DNA from: an uncultured Collinsella sp.
GTDB taxonomy: Bacteria > Actinomycetota > Coriobacteriia > Coriobacteriales > Coriobacteriaceae
Assembly (NCBI GenBank): GCA_902470835.1
Contig: CABRHR010000003.1
Location: forward strand, 1 to 51,078
DNA length: 51,078 nucleotides
Direction of reading: 5' to 3'
Shown here piece by piece: positions 42,098 through 51,048 of this stretch (position 1 is the first letter of the stretch; each line of letters starts with the position of its first letter). The notes under the pieces were generated by a model, which did no database searches, had not been told where the DNA came from, and saw only the letters and a list, made by a program, of their open reading frames with translations. A program made the translations under genes and the position numbers.

Positions 42098-42137
42098 AAA
42101 GGGGACGCCGCGGAACCAATCCGCAGCGCCCCCTTTT
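42098..42137 (+). terminator. Terminator of the M32 carboxypeptidase gene
   Basis: GGGGACGCCGCGGA-ACCAA-TCCGCAGCGCCCC followed by TTTTTTT. Confidence 0.9.
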
Positions 42138-42175
42138 TTTCACCTAGTCGTTTAAGAACGTCCCCAATGACTACC

Positions 42176-43507
42176 TTACAGAGCTTCCAGCGCGGCGGCG
42201 ATGCGCTTCATGGCGGCGTCGGCGGCGGCTTGGTCGGGGGCTTCGGCCAGCACGCGGATAACCGACTCGGTTCCGCTCTTGCGCACGAGCACGCGGCCCT
42301 CGCCCGCCAGCGCGGCCTCGGCCTCGGCGATCGCATTCTGCACGCCCGTGTTCTCGAGCGCGACGTCCTTGTCGGCCACGCGCACGGCAACCTGCGCTTG
42401 CGGCAGCAGCTTGCACGGAGCCGTGAGCTGCGAGAGTGTCTCGCGCTCGGCGCGAATCACTTCCATCACGCGCAGCGAGGTCATAATGCCGTCGCCCGTG
42501 CGCTCGATATCGCCAAAGATCGTATGACCCGTTTGCTCGCCGCCCAAGCTGTAACCGCCCTCGCGCATCTTGGCATACACGTGACGGTCGCCCACGCCAC
42601 TGGTCACGGCGCTCAGACCGGCAAGCTCCAGCGACTTGACCAGGCCAAAGTTGCTGGCAATCGTCGGCACCACGGTACCGCCCGAAAGGCGACCGTGCTT
42701 GTTCAGATACACGCCGCACACGTACAGGATCTGGTCGCCGTCTACCACGCGACCGCGCTCATCCACGGCCAGGCAGCGGTCGGCATCGCCATCGTAGGCA
42801 AAACCCACGTCCAGGCCCTGCTCCACCACATGGCGCTGCAGGCGCTCCATATGCGTGGAGCCGCAGTCGACGTTGATGTTAAAGCCATCGGGCGCGGCGT
42901 TGATCACGCGCACGTCGGCACCGAGCGCGTCAAACACCGGCTTGGCCACCGAAGAAGCCGAGCCGTTGGCGCAGTCGATACCGATCTTGACGCCCTGCAG
43001 CGAAAAGTTCGCACTTGCAATGAGCGAAGCAATGTAGCGGTTGCGGCCCTGCATGTAGTCCACCGTAGCACCGATGTGGTTGCCCGTGGCCAGCGGAACT
43101 TCGCTCTTGCCATCGATGTAGTCCTCGATGAGCTCCAGCACGTCCTCGTCCATCTTAAAGCCGTCGCTGTTAACGAGCTTAATGCCGTTATCGCAAAACG
43201 GGTTGTGGCTCGCGCTGATCATGATGCCGCAATCGAAGCAGCCCTCCACGGTCTGATGCGCTACGCCCGGCGTGGGGATCACGTGCAGCATATAGGCGTC
43301 CGCACCGCTCGCGACCAGACCGCTCACCAGCGCCGCCTCGAACATATAACTCGAGCGACGTGTGTCCTTGCCCACGATGACGCGCGCCTTAGCACTGCGG
43401 TTGGCGCCGTAATACCAGCCCACAAAACGGCCAATCTTATAAGCGTGCTCTACCGTCAGCCCAACGTTGGCCTCACCGCGAAAGCCGTCGGTGCCAAAGT
43501 ACTTCAT
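42176..43507 (-). CDS. glmM: Phosphoglucosamine mutase
   Basis: The 443-aa enzyme converts glucosamine-6-phosphate to glucosamine-1-phosphate for peptidoglycan precursors. The phosphoserine site is MISASHNPFCDNGIKL (about 96-111), Mg2+ ligands sit in FAYDGDADRCLAVD (DGDAD), the sugar loop in GGEQTGHTIF, and the phosphate-binding loop in LVRKSGTESVIRVL. The N-terminal MKYFGTDGFRGEAN is typical. It follows the DUF4012 gene by 83 nt with a terminator hairpin in between. Confidence 0.96.
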   Translation of the reverse strand: MKYFGTDGFRGEANVGLTVEHAYKIGRFVGWYYGANRSAKARVIVGKDTRRSSYMFEAALVSGLVASGADAYMLHVIPTPGVAHQTVEGCFDCGIMISASHNPFCDNGIKLVNSDGFKMDEDVLELIEDYIDGKSEVPLATGNHIGATVDYMQGRNRYIASLIASANFSLQGVKIGIDCANGSASSVAKPVFDALGADVRVINAAPDGFNINVDCGSTHMERLQRHVVEQGLDVGFAYDGDADRCLAVDERGRVVDGDQILYVCGVYLNKHGRLSGGTVVPTIASNFGLVKSLELAGLSAVTSGVGDRHVYAKMREGGYSLGGEQTGHTIFGDIERTGDGIMTSLRVMEVIRAERETLSQLTAPCKLLPQAQVAVRVADKDVALENTGVQNAIAEAEAALAGEGRVLVRKSGTESVIRVLAEAPDQAAADAAMKRIAAALEAL

Positions 43508-43526
43508 GCGCTCTCCTTACAAAATA

Positions 43527-43556
43527 GGGGCGAACAGATTACCTGTCCGCCCCAAA
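43527..43556 (-). terminator. Hairpin between the DUF4012 gene and glmM
   Basis: Minus strand: GGGGCGGACAG-GTAAT-CTGTTCGCCCC followed by TATTTTG. It may attenuate readthrough into glmM. Confidence 0.7.
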
Positions 43557-43590
43557 ATGGTACTCGATTATCTGCGCTACCAGAAAAACC

Positions 43591-45903
43591 CTATGCCGAC
43601 GCGCTGTCGCGAGCCGCCTGGCATGTAGGAGTCTGACGCAGCGTAAGCGGCTTGTCCCCCGCCTCGGCCGACGTGGTCAGCGTATACGCGATCGTCGTCG
43701 TCTCGCCAGCATGCAGGTCAACGGTGCCCGAATAGAAGGGGATTCCATGCCACGTGGCGGCACCAAGACCAAACTGGGTGCCCTCGACGGTCAGATCAGT
43801 AATGTTGCCGCCCGTCGGGGCAAACAACGAGACATTCAGACGCTCGTCGTCACGCGCGGCATCGGGTGCGCTCGCCGCAACGTAGTCGGGCAGCCTGCCA
43901 GCCTCCTCCTGCGTCATGATGTTCGTCAGGGTAACGGTGATGCGATGGGAGCACGTGCCGTCACCGTTCTTGATGCCCTGGCCAATCTGCGTATCGGCGT
44001 TCAGGTACCAGTCGAGCTTGGAGAAGCTCAGGTTGTTAAAGTAAACGCCGGCAACAGGATCGGCACTCGGGTCATCCGGATCGGGCAGCGAAGCGTCAAT
44101 GCCCGTCTCTTTGATGGCATTCTGCTCATCATCGTTTCTCATCCACGCGATCAGACGGCCCTCTTCGGCACCGCGCTCAACGGCGCTGACAAGCTTCGTA
44201 ACATCGACATCGCCGATACCGCCAAGGATCTTGTCGAAGGCAGCGCTGGCGACGGATGCAAAGATGCCGTCCGACTCCTCGACCGGATAGTTCCAGTACA
44301 CATCGTGCATGAGGACCTTTGCGGCGTTGGTGCCGTCGACAACCGTTCCGTCGGGCAGCGAGACATTACCGACCAGGCCCAACAGATACTGCAGGAACAC
44401 CGGGTCGATACCGATGACGCCATCAACGTCCTGTCCATACTGGGACTTCCACAGCGCGGCGACACGCTGCGAGTTGCGGGGCCAATCAGGCGAATAGGTA
44501 TTGCCCGAGTTGTACAGGTTACTGTGGTTGCCGAACAGCGCCTCATCCTCTTCGTCGACGCTCTCGACTGCCTCATCCTCGCTGAGTCCAATGCGGGGAA
44601 CAAACTCGCCAATCGACATCTGGCCGTCGGTGACCGAAATCAGGCCCTGCGAACCGCCAAAGCCGCCGCAAGCACGAATCTCGACGTTGTTCATGGCGTA
44701 CATAAGGTAGTTGCGCGTCTGGCCGTTGGCGCCGAGCATCTGGGGAAGGATGGGGGCGACCTTCTCCGCCGCGTCAACCGCACCGTTGAGGGTGGCAAAG
44801 CCGTCCTTGGCCTTATCGACCAGCTCGGTCACCTGAGAAATATGAGTATCGCCAATGCCCTGGATCTTCTCGTTGGCGCTCTTGAACACCTTCGAGCTGC
44901 TGGAAAGCGAATCGGCGACCGCCTGCAGCGCGGACACGTTAATCATGCCGTCCTGGAACAGTTTGCCGGGCGTAGCCTGCGAAAGGTTATCGGCCATGGG
45001 AACCAGCGCATTGCTCGAGACATCGGACAGGGCATCAATCATGGTGCGGGCTGCGTTGATGTCACTGCCATACACCGGGATAAACGAAGCCGCCGTCCAC
45101 AGCGGGCTCGAGGTCTCCGCCTTCATGCTGTTGCAGAGCTCATCGATCTTCTTCGCGTCGTCGGGCAGCGTCGAAAAATCGCCCGACGTGACCTTGTCCT
45201 TAAGGCCACCGACGATCTCGACAGCCTCCTTCGCTTCGCCCTTTACGGTCTTTGCCGAGTTAAGCAGCATAAAGCCGCTTGCGCCAAGCGCAACGAGAAG
45301 CACCGCGACTACAGCGGCAATAATGGCGCCGGTGTGACGCTTTTTGCGCTCGCCCTTGCGATGGCGATGACGGACCAGACCGTCAGAGGTCGAACTCGAC
45401 GAAGCGACGCTACCGTAGTTCAAACCAAAATCGTAATAATCTTCCTTGGAACCCGAGCCCGCAAACTCGGCACCGCTATCATCCAGGCGGGCGAACGTGC
45501 CAGTCTCGGAGGCGCCGGTGTAAATCGTGCCAAGGTTACCCGTAAGCCCCGCGCCACCGGCAGAGGGAGTATTGTTGGCGGCCTTGCCGGCATTAACGTT
45601 GCCGGCGCCATTCGCGGCGTTGGCAGCACCCGCGTTGTTCGCGGGTACCGAAGGAGCCCCGCTCGGCTGCGACGTGGAGGTTGCACCGTCCGCAAAGACA
45701 TTTCCTCTTGCACGGCCGGTCTTTTTTGCCTTTTGAGACTGCTCGTACAGAGCGGTAAACATCGCCGTCTCGCCCGGGGACACGCGCTTACCGGAACCGC
45801 CCTGTCCAGCGCCGCCCGGCGTGCCGGCCTTACCAGCCCCGTTCGGACGCGGCGGAACTGCAGGGCGGCCGCTATCGCTGCCCTTAAAGTGATTACCAGC
45901 CAT
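43591..45903 (-). CDS. DUF4012-containing membrane protein, 770 aa
   Basis: A long low-complexity N-terminal tail (about 1-180; Gly, Ala, Asn, Pro and Ser rich, e.g. GAANAANGAGNVNAGKAANN) precedes a basic stop (RHRHRKGERKKRH) and one membrane span (IIAAVVAVLLVALGASGFML, about 195-214). The extracytoplasmic part matches the DUF4012 family: QTRNYLMYAMNNVEIRACGG and the later GVIGIDPVFLQYLLGLVG. Function is unknown; a cell-envelope or polysaccharide-linked role is inferred from family neighbourhoods. ATG 45903 (GAGGA upstream) is preferred over 45930. Confidence 0.85.
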   Translation of the reverse strand: MAGNHFKGSDSGRPAVPPRPNGAGKAGTPGGAGQGGSGKRVSPGETAMFTALYEQSQKAKKTGRARGNVFADGATSTSQPSGAPSVPANNAGAANAANGAGNVNAGKAANNTPSAGGAGLTGNLGTIYTGASETGTFARLDDSGAEFAGSGSKEDYYDFGLNYGSVASSSSTSDGLVRHRHRKGERKKRHTGAIIAAVVAVLLVALGASGFMLLNSAKTVKGEAKEAVEIVGGLKDKVTSGDFSTLPDDAKKIDELCNSMKAETSSPLWTAASFIPVYGSDINAARTMIDALSDVSSNALVPMADNLSQATPGKLFQDGMINVSALQAVADSLSSSSKVFKSANEKIQGIGDTHISQVTELVDKAKDGFATLNGAVDAAEKVAPILPQMLGANGQTRNYLMYAMNNVEIRACGGFGGSQGLISVTDGQMSIGEFVPRIGLSEDEAVESVDEEDEALFGNHSNLYNSGNTYSPDWPRNSQRVAALWKSQYGQDVDGVIGIDPVFLQYLLGLVGNVSLPDGTVVDGTNAAKVLMHDVYWNYPVEESDGIFASVASAAFDKILGGIGDVDVTKLVSAVERGAEEGRLIAWMRNDDEQNAIKETGIDASLPDPDDPSADPVAGVYFNNLSFSKLDWYLNADTQIGQGIKNGDGTCSHRITVTLTNIMTQEEAGRLPDYVAASAPDAARDDERLNVSLFAPTGGNITDLTVEGTQFGLGAATWHGIPFYSGTVDLHAGETTTIAYTLTTSAEAGDKPLTLRQTPTCQAARDSASA

Positions 45904-46052
45904 AAAGAAATCCTCGCAATTGAGTCGCAATGAAAAAGTCCATAACGTTACTAGTTTATGGCATTTTGAGCATCGACAGCTAAACTCCAGACACGGACAT
46001 CAATTGGCGAAAATGCGGCACAACACCTTTTCTGTCTTGGCGGCGGCGTCAA

Positions 46053-47075
46053 CTACACCGTAAGGAACATCATCACGATGATCATGGAAAAGCCGATAAG
46101 GTCGGTCGGCAAAAACACCGTACCCAGCATAACGGCGCTGGTGATGGTCGCCGAAACCGGCTCCACAGTTCCGATGAGGCTCGCACGTACCGAGCCGATG
46201 TCCTTAACGCCCTGCATATAAAGCATGTAAGCAAAAAACGAGCCGATAACCACGAACACCGCGAGCGCCTCGATACCGGCAACATCGAGCGCCGGCATAT
46301 GCGCCCAAGGCTGCACGAAGACGCATGAGACCACGCCCGCCGTGAGCATTGCCGAACCCGTGACGATGGGGCTGCCGTATTCGGGCAGGATCTTGGCGGG
46401 AATCACCGCCATACACGCGGCGCTGACCGCACACATAAGACCTGCTGCCAGGCCAAGCGGCGAGATATTCAGGCTGGTAGGGTCGCCGCCGGTGGCGATT
46501 AAAAAGGTTCCACCCAGAGCCAGGCCAATGCCGATGACTTCGCGAGTACGCGGCATGCGGCGATCGGTCACGCAGGCGTAGCCCATGATGATAACGAGCT
46601 GCAGGCACTGGAGCACCGTCGCGGTTCCGGCGTTCGTCAGGCGCACGGCCGAAAGATAGCAAAACTGGTTGAACAGCAGGCCAAAAGCGGTAAAGAGCAG
46701 CAGCTGCTTGCAATCGGCGGGTGTGGTCCAGAGCTTAATCAGGCGCTCGCGGTCGCGCGTAACAACCACGGCCATAAAGAGTAGACCGGCGAGAATCTGA
46801 CGCACGCTCATAAGCCACAAGGTATCGACGTGGTAGGTATCGAACAGAAAACTCGCGCTGGTGCCCGAGAAGCCCCAAAACGAACCGCCCACCAGCGTAG
46901 CCAAGACGCCCGTGATCATCTTGCGCGTCGAAGCGCTGTTCAGGCGCCCGCGCCAGGCGCGGCGGGTGCTACGGCTGAGCTCGTCGGTGCCCTCGGGCAC
47001 ATCAATGTTCGATATATCGGTCATCGGCACCGAAGCCTCTGCACCTTCGACCTGCTCGACACACTCTTTGCTCAT
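46053..47075 (-). CDS. EamA/DMT-family permease
   Basis: The 340-aa protein has an acidic N-terminal tail (about 50 residues) followed by ten predicted hydrophobic spans in two EamA halves: GGSFWGFSGTSASFLF in the first and LAAGLMCAVSAACMAVIPAK opening the second, with GTVEPVSATITSAVMLG near the end. The substrate is unknown (metabolite or amino-acid export is typical). ATG 47075 follows GGGGGAG by 4-5 nt. Confidence 0.9.
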   Translation of the reverse strand: MSKECVEQVEGAEASVPMTDISNIDVPEGTDELSRSTRRAWRGRLNSASTRKMITGVLATLVGGSFWGFSGTSASFLFDTYHVDTLWLMSVRQILAGLLFMAVVVTRDRERLIKLWTTPADCKQLLLFTAFGLLFNQFCYLSAVRLTNAGTATVLQCLQLVIIMGYACVTDRRMPRTREVIGIGLALGGTFLIATGGDPTSLNISPLGLAAGLMCAVSAACMAVIPAKILPEYGSPIVTGSAMLTAGVVSCVFVQPWAHMPALDVAGIEALAVFVVIGSFFAYMLYMQGVKDIGSVRASLIGTVEPVSATITSAVMLGTVFLPTDLIGFSMIIVMMFLTV

Positions 47076-47306
47076 TCCACTCCCCCGAAACAGCCTGGAA
47101 GCAATTCGGCTTACCTTACCACGGCGAAGGCACCAGCTGGAGGCTTGTCCGCTTATCGGTAGGACAATTCCGCAGGCGTCTTTCCATAGCTCGATACCGC
47201 AATGGCCTTGCATTAGTCGACAGCCAAATCGCGGCAGCAGACTCTTTTGAAATGGATATGACAAAGCCTCCGAATTCCACAATGTAAGCGATTTTTAAAA
47301 ATGTTC

Positions 47307-47335
47307 TTGCCACCGAGTTCAGGCTCCGTTATATT
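47307..47335 (+). promoter_or_regulatory. Promoter of tRNA-Val
   Basis: TTGCCA (47307-47312), 17-nt spacer, TATATT (47330-47335), 29 nt before the tRNA. Confidence 0.75.
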
Positions 47336-47364
47336 ATCCCTTGCGCACTTGCGCACCCTTGATC

Positions 47365-47439
47365 GGGCGTTTAGCTCAGGGGGAGAGCGCTTCCCTGACA
47401 CGGAAGAGGTCAGAAGTTCAAATCTTCTAACGCCCACCA
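47365..47439 (+). tRNA. tRNA-Val(GAC)
   Basis: The 75-nt cloverleaf has acceptor GGGCGTT/AACGCCC, D-stem GCTC/GAGC, anticodon stem CTTCC/GGAAG with loop CTGACAC (anticodon GAC), T-arm AGAAG-TTCAAAT-CTTCT and encoded CCA. Everything downstream to the contig end looks accessory. No second copy of its 3' end is seen in the window. Confidence 0.97.
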
Positions 47440-47446
47440 AATGTTC

Positions 47447-47484
47447 GCAGCTCAGAGGCTATGTCTCTGGGCTGTTTTGTTTTA
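47447..47484 (+). terminator. Terminator of tRNA-Val
   Basis: CAGCTCAGAG-GCTATGT-CTCTGGGCTG followed by TTTTGTTTT. The following 250 nt up to the next gene hold no recognised feature. Confidence 0.8.
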
Positions 47485-47732
47485 TGTCGCCAAATCAGCT
47501 GGCAACTCCAACCACCCAAACAACCACCCTGCCCATACACAAAACCGCGTCAGCGACCCAAGTGCCTATCCCGGCTGACTCCGCAGTCCATCAAAACCGC
47601 CCCAATAGCCACCGAGGCCGAGACCAACACGTCTCGAACCCATCCGCACCGCAACTTCTCAGCAAAACGCCGCGATGTCTGCGCCCTGCGGTATCCTTGA
47701 ACCACTTGCACCTGCAGTACCAAGGAGCCGCC

Positions 47733-48419
47733 ATGCGCACCGAGCTCGATGTCCCCTTTTCGCACAAAGAAGAAGCCAAGGCGCTGGGCGCCAAATGGGA
47801 CCGGATCAAGAAGATCTGGTATGTACCCAGCGGCGTCAACCCCGAGCCTTTTGCCGAGTGGCTGCCCGGTGTTGACAGATCCGACCCCTCAGCGCCGTAT
47901 ATATATCTAGTACTGGGCAAGCGCGAGTGCTGGAAGTGTCACAAAGAGACCTCGGTCGCGGCCTTCGGCATTCCCTATCGAGCCGATAACGACGAGAGCA
48001 TCGCCATCGCGCACGCGTCCAACGAAGCCGGGCACATTGCCATCGACACGGCCAACGCCAACGCACTCGCCATCGTGCCCGCTCTTGGCTGCGTACCAGG
48101 CGAGATCCGCGACTATCTTTATAAGCGCTGCGGCTACAAGCCCGTAGGCGCGCGAGCCTCCAAAGCCCCGTCGCTCGGCAACACGTGCACCAGTTGCGAC
48201 GCGCTGCAAGGCAGCCGCTATCTGTTCGAGGAGCCCTCGTCCCCGTTTGCCCTCACTGCCATCAACAAGCTGCCGGCACTGGAGTTTGTGCGCGTCGAAG
48301 TTGCCGGCGTCTTTGGCGTCCCGGCCACGCATACCGACTTTGACCAGGCGCTCTTTACCTGGGCACGCGACCATCACGCCGAGTTCCACAAGCAACTCGG
48401 TGAGGGGATTTATTTGTAG
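47733..48419 (+). CDS. DUF5710-domain protein with zinc-ribbon-like cysteines
   Basis: The 228-aa protein starts with a DUF5710 module (LDVPFSHKEEAKALGAKWDR, then IWYVP...FAEWLP), found at the ends of many phage and mobilisation proteins. The rest carries two Cys pairs, CWKCH (about 67-71) and CTSC (about 150-153), arranged like a split zinc ribbon. AAGGAG is placed 6 nt before ATG 47733. No catalytic motif is seen. Accessory or plasmid/phage ancestry is inferred. Confidence 0.8.
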   Translation: MRTELDVPFSHKEEAKALGAKWDRIKKIWYVPSGVNPEPFAEWLPGVDRSDPSAPYIYLVLGKRECWKCHKETSVAAFGIPYRADNDESIAIAHASNEAGHIAIDTANANALAIVPALGCVPGEIRDYLYKRCGYKPVGARASKAPSLGNTCTSCDALQGSRYLFEEPSSPFALTAINKLPALEFVRVEVAGVFGVPATHTDFDQALFTWARDHHAEFHKQLGEGIYL

Positions 48420-48457
48420 AGACGGAGAAGCCTTCACAGCCAGCTCCTCCGCATCAC

Positions 48458-48742
48458 CTATCCCTCGTCGCCGGCGTCATACACGATATCGAGGCCACAA
48501 ACAGGGCATTTCTCCGGATACACCGGCATATGAACGCCTGTCTGTTTTCTCACTTCGTCGCTGAGCCTGTCGCGCGCATCGATGAACCGAATGTCGAGAC
48601 ACTGTATTTGCGAGCCACAGCAAGGGCAGGTGACGACAAACGACCCGCAATCAACCTCTACGCTCGGAAACATATTGTTGTCTATAAGGGCACACGGCAG
48701 TTTTCCGTACTTCCCCATCGCAATATCGCCTCGCCAGCTCAT
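48458..48742 (-). CDS. Small zinc-ribbon protein, 94 aa
   Basis: It has two Cys pairs, CPCC (about 39-42) and CPVC (about 78-81), typical of a zinc ribbon, separated by a helical linker (RFIDARDRLSDEVRKQTG). MSWRGDIAMG at 48742 is chosen since GAGGGGAG precedes it. The stop lies 38 nt from the convergent DUF5710 gene. Function unknown. Confidence 0.7.
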   Translation of the reverse strand: MSWRGDIAMGKYGKLPCALIDNNMFPSVEVDCGSFVVTCPCCGSQIQCLDIRFIDARDRLSDEVRKQTGVHMPVYPEKCPVCGLDIVYDAGDEG

Positions 48743-48864
48743 ACACGCTCCCCTCTCGCTATACAAATCAGGAAGAGCATGCACCGGCGGGCGTGCGCGA
48801 GATTGCATCGCCACGCGATCCGATCAAACAATACGATCGTCAAAGAATGCCAAAGCCAAATACG

Positions 48865-49947
48865 CTAATACGGCAGAAGCCCCGCCTTTTCACGCTTCTT
48901 TTCCGAGCGATCGAACTCAATGCGATGGGCCTCAAGAAACACCGTATCGGGTCGCCACTGACGCTCATTCGGCTGCCTTAGCGTCGCACCCGCAAAGGAA
49001 ACGTAGTCGGTCTTATCCAGCAGGTACGATCCACACAGCCGATATTCACCACAAACAGGCTCAAACGAAATCAGGTGAGCATCAAATAGGGAATGAAGGT
49101 CGCGCCGAAGCAGAATGCCGTTGCTGGCAACCTGCGATTTGGGTCCCGAGTAATTCTCGATATGCGCAGCCTCCAGAGCTTCGCTGACGCCGCAGTCCGA
49201 CACCGCACAACGGCCGTCATAGGCGGCAACGAGCTGCTTGCGGAACCATTGTTGCCCCAATCGCTCGCGCCTTAACGCATAGCGGACCTTTTCGTCGTCG
49301 GTCGCACCCTGTCCGGCAAACTCAATATCGACGGGCATGAGCTTCAGATAACTCATGTCGGGTGCAAAACGTGGATCCGGTCCGCCTTTATGAACAGGAC
49401 CGTGCAGAACAAACCATTCGTTTTCGGGCTCGAACCGCTCAACAAACGCAAGGCCGAGCACCTTATAGCCCACCTCGGTTGCAAATATGACTCCGACTGG
49501 GACGCCACACTCCATGCAGTTGAGCATTTTACGGTTGTAATTCTGGTCTCGAAAACCAACGGTACCCGGCGCTTGAACCGAGTACTTAATGACCCACGTA
49601 CCATCGTCCAAATAGAGCGGAGGCACATCGGTGTAGAAGCTCTTTTTAGAGTTATGGACCGAAAGCGCAAAGATCTTATTGGGATCTTGCTTCACCCGAT
49701 CCTGGCCCGGCCAGAAGATCCCTGAATCCCGCGTTACGGGAAAGAAGTCCGAGCCAATTCTCAAACGGTACTGATACTGAGGGCCATCTTCCTTGGTGTG
49801 GTGCGGAAGGCTGGTCCAAACGCCGCCGCGCTGTTCCTCACCCAGAAACCACTCCCATGCCTCAACGTATTCGGAAGGCACGAGACTGCAGGCGCGGTCA
49901 TAGCTTGGTCCATCCATCAACGGAACAGCAAGGTCAATGTCGTTCAT
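48865..49947 (-). CDS. HNH endonuclease with a putative SRA/PUA-like N-terminal domain
   Basis: The ~360-aa protein ends in an HNH module: CAVSDCGVSEALEAAHI (zinc Cys pair and first His), SNGILLRRDLHSLFD (Asn and last His). The first ~190 residues are beta-rich and look like a modified-base reader (FALSVHNSKKSFYTDVPPLY, later GVPVGVIFAT and NEWFVLHGPVHKGG), comparable with SRA-HNH type IV restriction enzymes. This comparison is from memory only. No methylase or other restriction gene is adjacent. The start is weakly supported (ATG 49947; GTG 49956 is possible). Confidence 0.8.
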   Translation of the reverse strand: MNDIDLAVPLMDGPSYDRACSLVPSEYVEAWEWFLGEEQRGGVWTSLPHHTKEDGPQYQYRLRIGSDFFPVTRDSGIFWPGQDRVKQDPNKIFALSVHNSKKSFYTDVPPLYLDDGTWVIKYSVQAPGTVGFRDQNYNRKMLNCMECGVPVGVIFATEVGYKVLGLAFVERFEPENEWFVLHGPVHKGGPDPRFAPDMSYLKLMPVDIEFAGQGATDDEKVRYALRRERLGQQWFRKQLVAAYDGRCAVSDCGVSEALEAAHIENYSGPKSQVASNGILLRRDLHSLFDAHLISFEPVCGEYRLCGSYLLDKTDYVSFAGATLRQPNERQWRPDTVFLEAHRIEFDRSEKKREKAGLLPY

Positions 49948-50162
49948 CGCCAGCACCTACAACCATACGAACGCGAGTCATGCCCCTCAATAATATGGCC
50001 GAGAGTCAATTATTACGAGATCTCATTCCGCGATCGGCACATCGCTGATGCTCTCGGTTTGCCGCTGGCGCGCTTGTACCCCGCTACCCCACTCCCCTGT
50101 ATACTGATGTAGCACGTGTTTCTTCCGGGCTTGTTGGGCCGGATTGTTCATGGGAGGGTCTT

Positions 50163-50654
50163 ATGGCTGCTTCGAATCCGCCTAAGGGGAGCGTTTCTTC
50201 TTCGTCCATCAAGCCGGTTACACGCAAGGCCGTGCGTTGCCAGCGCGAGGTCGCTTGGCTTGTCACGCAGGCGGCGGGCAGGCTTGTGGCGACCACTCAG
50301 GACGTCAATGCGCCTACGCCGAGCTTTGTGTTAGCGGCGGCGCTGGATTTTGTGCGCCAATTGGAGCTTGCCGCGCAGGATGCCAACGGCCACCTCGACT
50401 ACCAGAACGTTATGGCGCCCGACCTGCAAACGTTCTGTCACATGGCCAAGTTGCCTGCCGCGCCCAATGCGCTTTCGGACGCAGGCTACATGTTTACGCT
50501 CTCGGGCGCGGACCTTATCCGCGATATCTATGCATACTGCAGCGAGCTCGCCGAGCGCCATGTCTTTGACGCGGCTGAAGTCAAACCGGGATATGTCATC
50601 AAGCTGGTTCTTAGGCTGTTCTTGATGGACGGGTTCGCGGCCATGCCGGCGTAA
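50163..50654 (+). CDS. Hypothetical protein, 163 aa
   Basis: GGGAGGG stands 4-5 nt before ATG 50163, and a TATACT (50100-50105) may be its -10 box. The product is helix-rich after a Ser-rich start (residues 1-20), with YMFTLSGADLIRDIYAYCSE and a hydrophobic C-terminus. No family is recognised and no membrane span is clear. It converges on the broken gene at 50746. Confidence 0.7.
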   Translation: MAASNPPKGSVSSSSIKPVTRKAVRCQREVAWLVTQAAGRLVATTQDVNAPTPSFVLAAALDFVRQLELAAQDANGHLDYQNVMAPDLQTFCHMAKLPAAPNALSDAGYMFTLSGADLIRDIYAYCSELAERHVFDAAEVKPGYVIKLVLRLFLMDGFAAMPA

Positions 50655-50745
50655 GCCGAGTCTTTAGCATCACCGTCAACTGGGCAACAACCGCTTAACC
50701 TTAGTGGGCGCCAATCGAGGGTCGATTATTGGGTCGCCTCGTCCA

Positions 50746-51048
50746 CTAACGCAAGATGCCTTGGACGGTCGAGGTACGGCGCAGGTTTTTGGCGACAGCC
50801 GCGACAGTATCCGAAATCATCTCGTCCAACCATCCCTCACAGATTGTGCGGTCCATGAACCTCAGCGACTCCGCCGTGCCTTTCCGGGTCCCCGCATAGA
50901 CAACCATGTCGATAAAGAGCTTGGGATAAAACTGCTGAGGGCAGGTGCCCGCAACTTGGAGTCCAGCCTTGGTGACATTGCCCTGGGAATCAAGGAAATC
51001 CGCGGATAGATTTCCCTCGTCTCTCAGTTATCTCTCAAAATTATCTCT
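50746..51048 (-). pseudogene. Broken C-terminus of an AlbA_2-type ATP-binding protein
   Basis: Reading the minus strand from the contig end gives LRDEGNLSADFLDSQGNVTK, then AGLQVAGTCPQQFYPKLFID, VYAGTRKG and FMDRTICEGWLDEMISDT, ending at TAG 50746-50748. This resembles the DNA-binding/ATPase-type (AlbA_2, HATPase_c_4) proteins of Actinobacteria: an NxT-AGL strand, FYP, GT-KG and a Gly near the C-terminus. An in-frame TAA lies at 51028-51030, close to the adapter, and the N-terminus is missing. It is either a decayed gene or a contig-end error. Confidence 0.55.

Noticed and set aside
43711..45933. 740-aa plus-strand open frame
   Set aside because: Antisense shadow of the DUF4012 gene.
50704..51009. 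101-aa plus-strand frame at the contig end
   Set aside because: The opposite strand reads as a recognisable AlbA_2-type protein tail; the plus frame has no RBS or motif.
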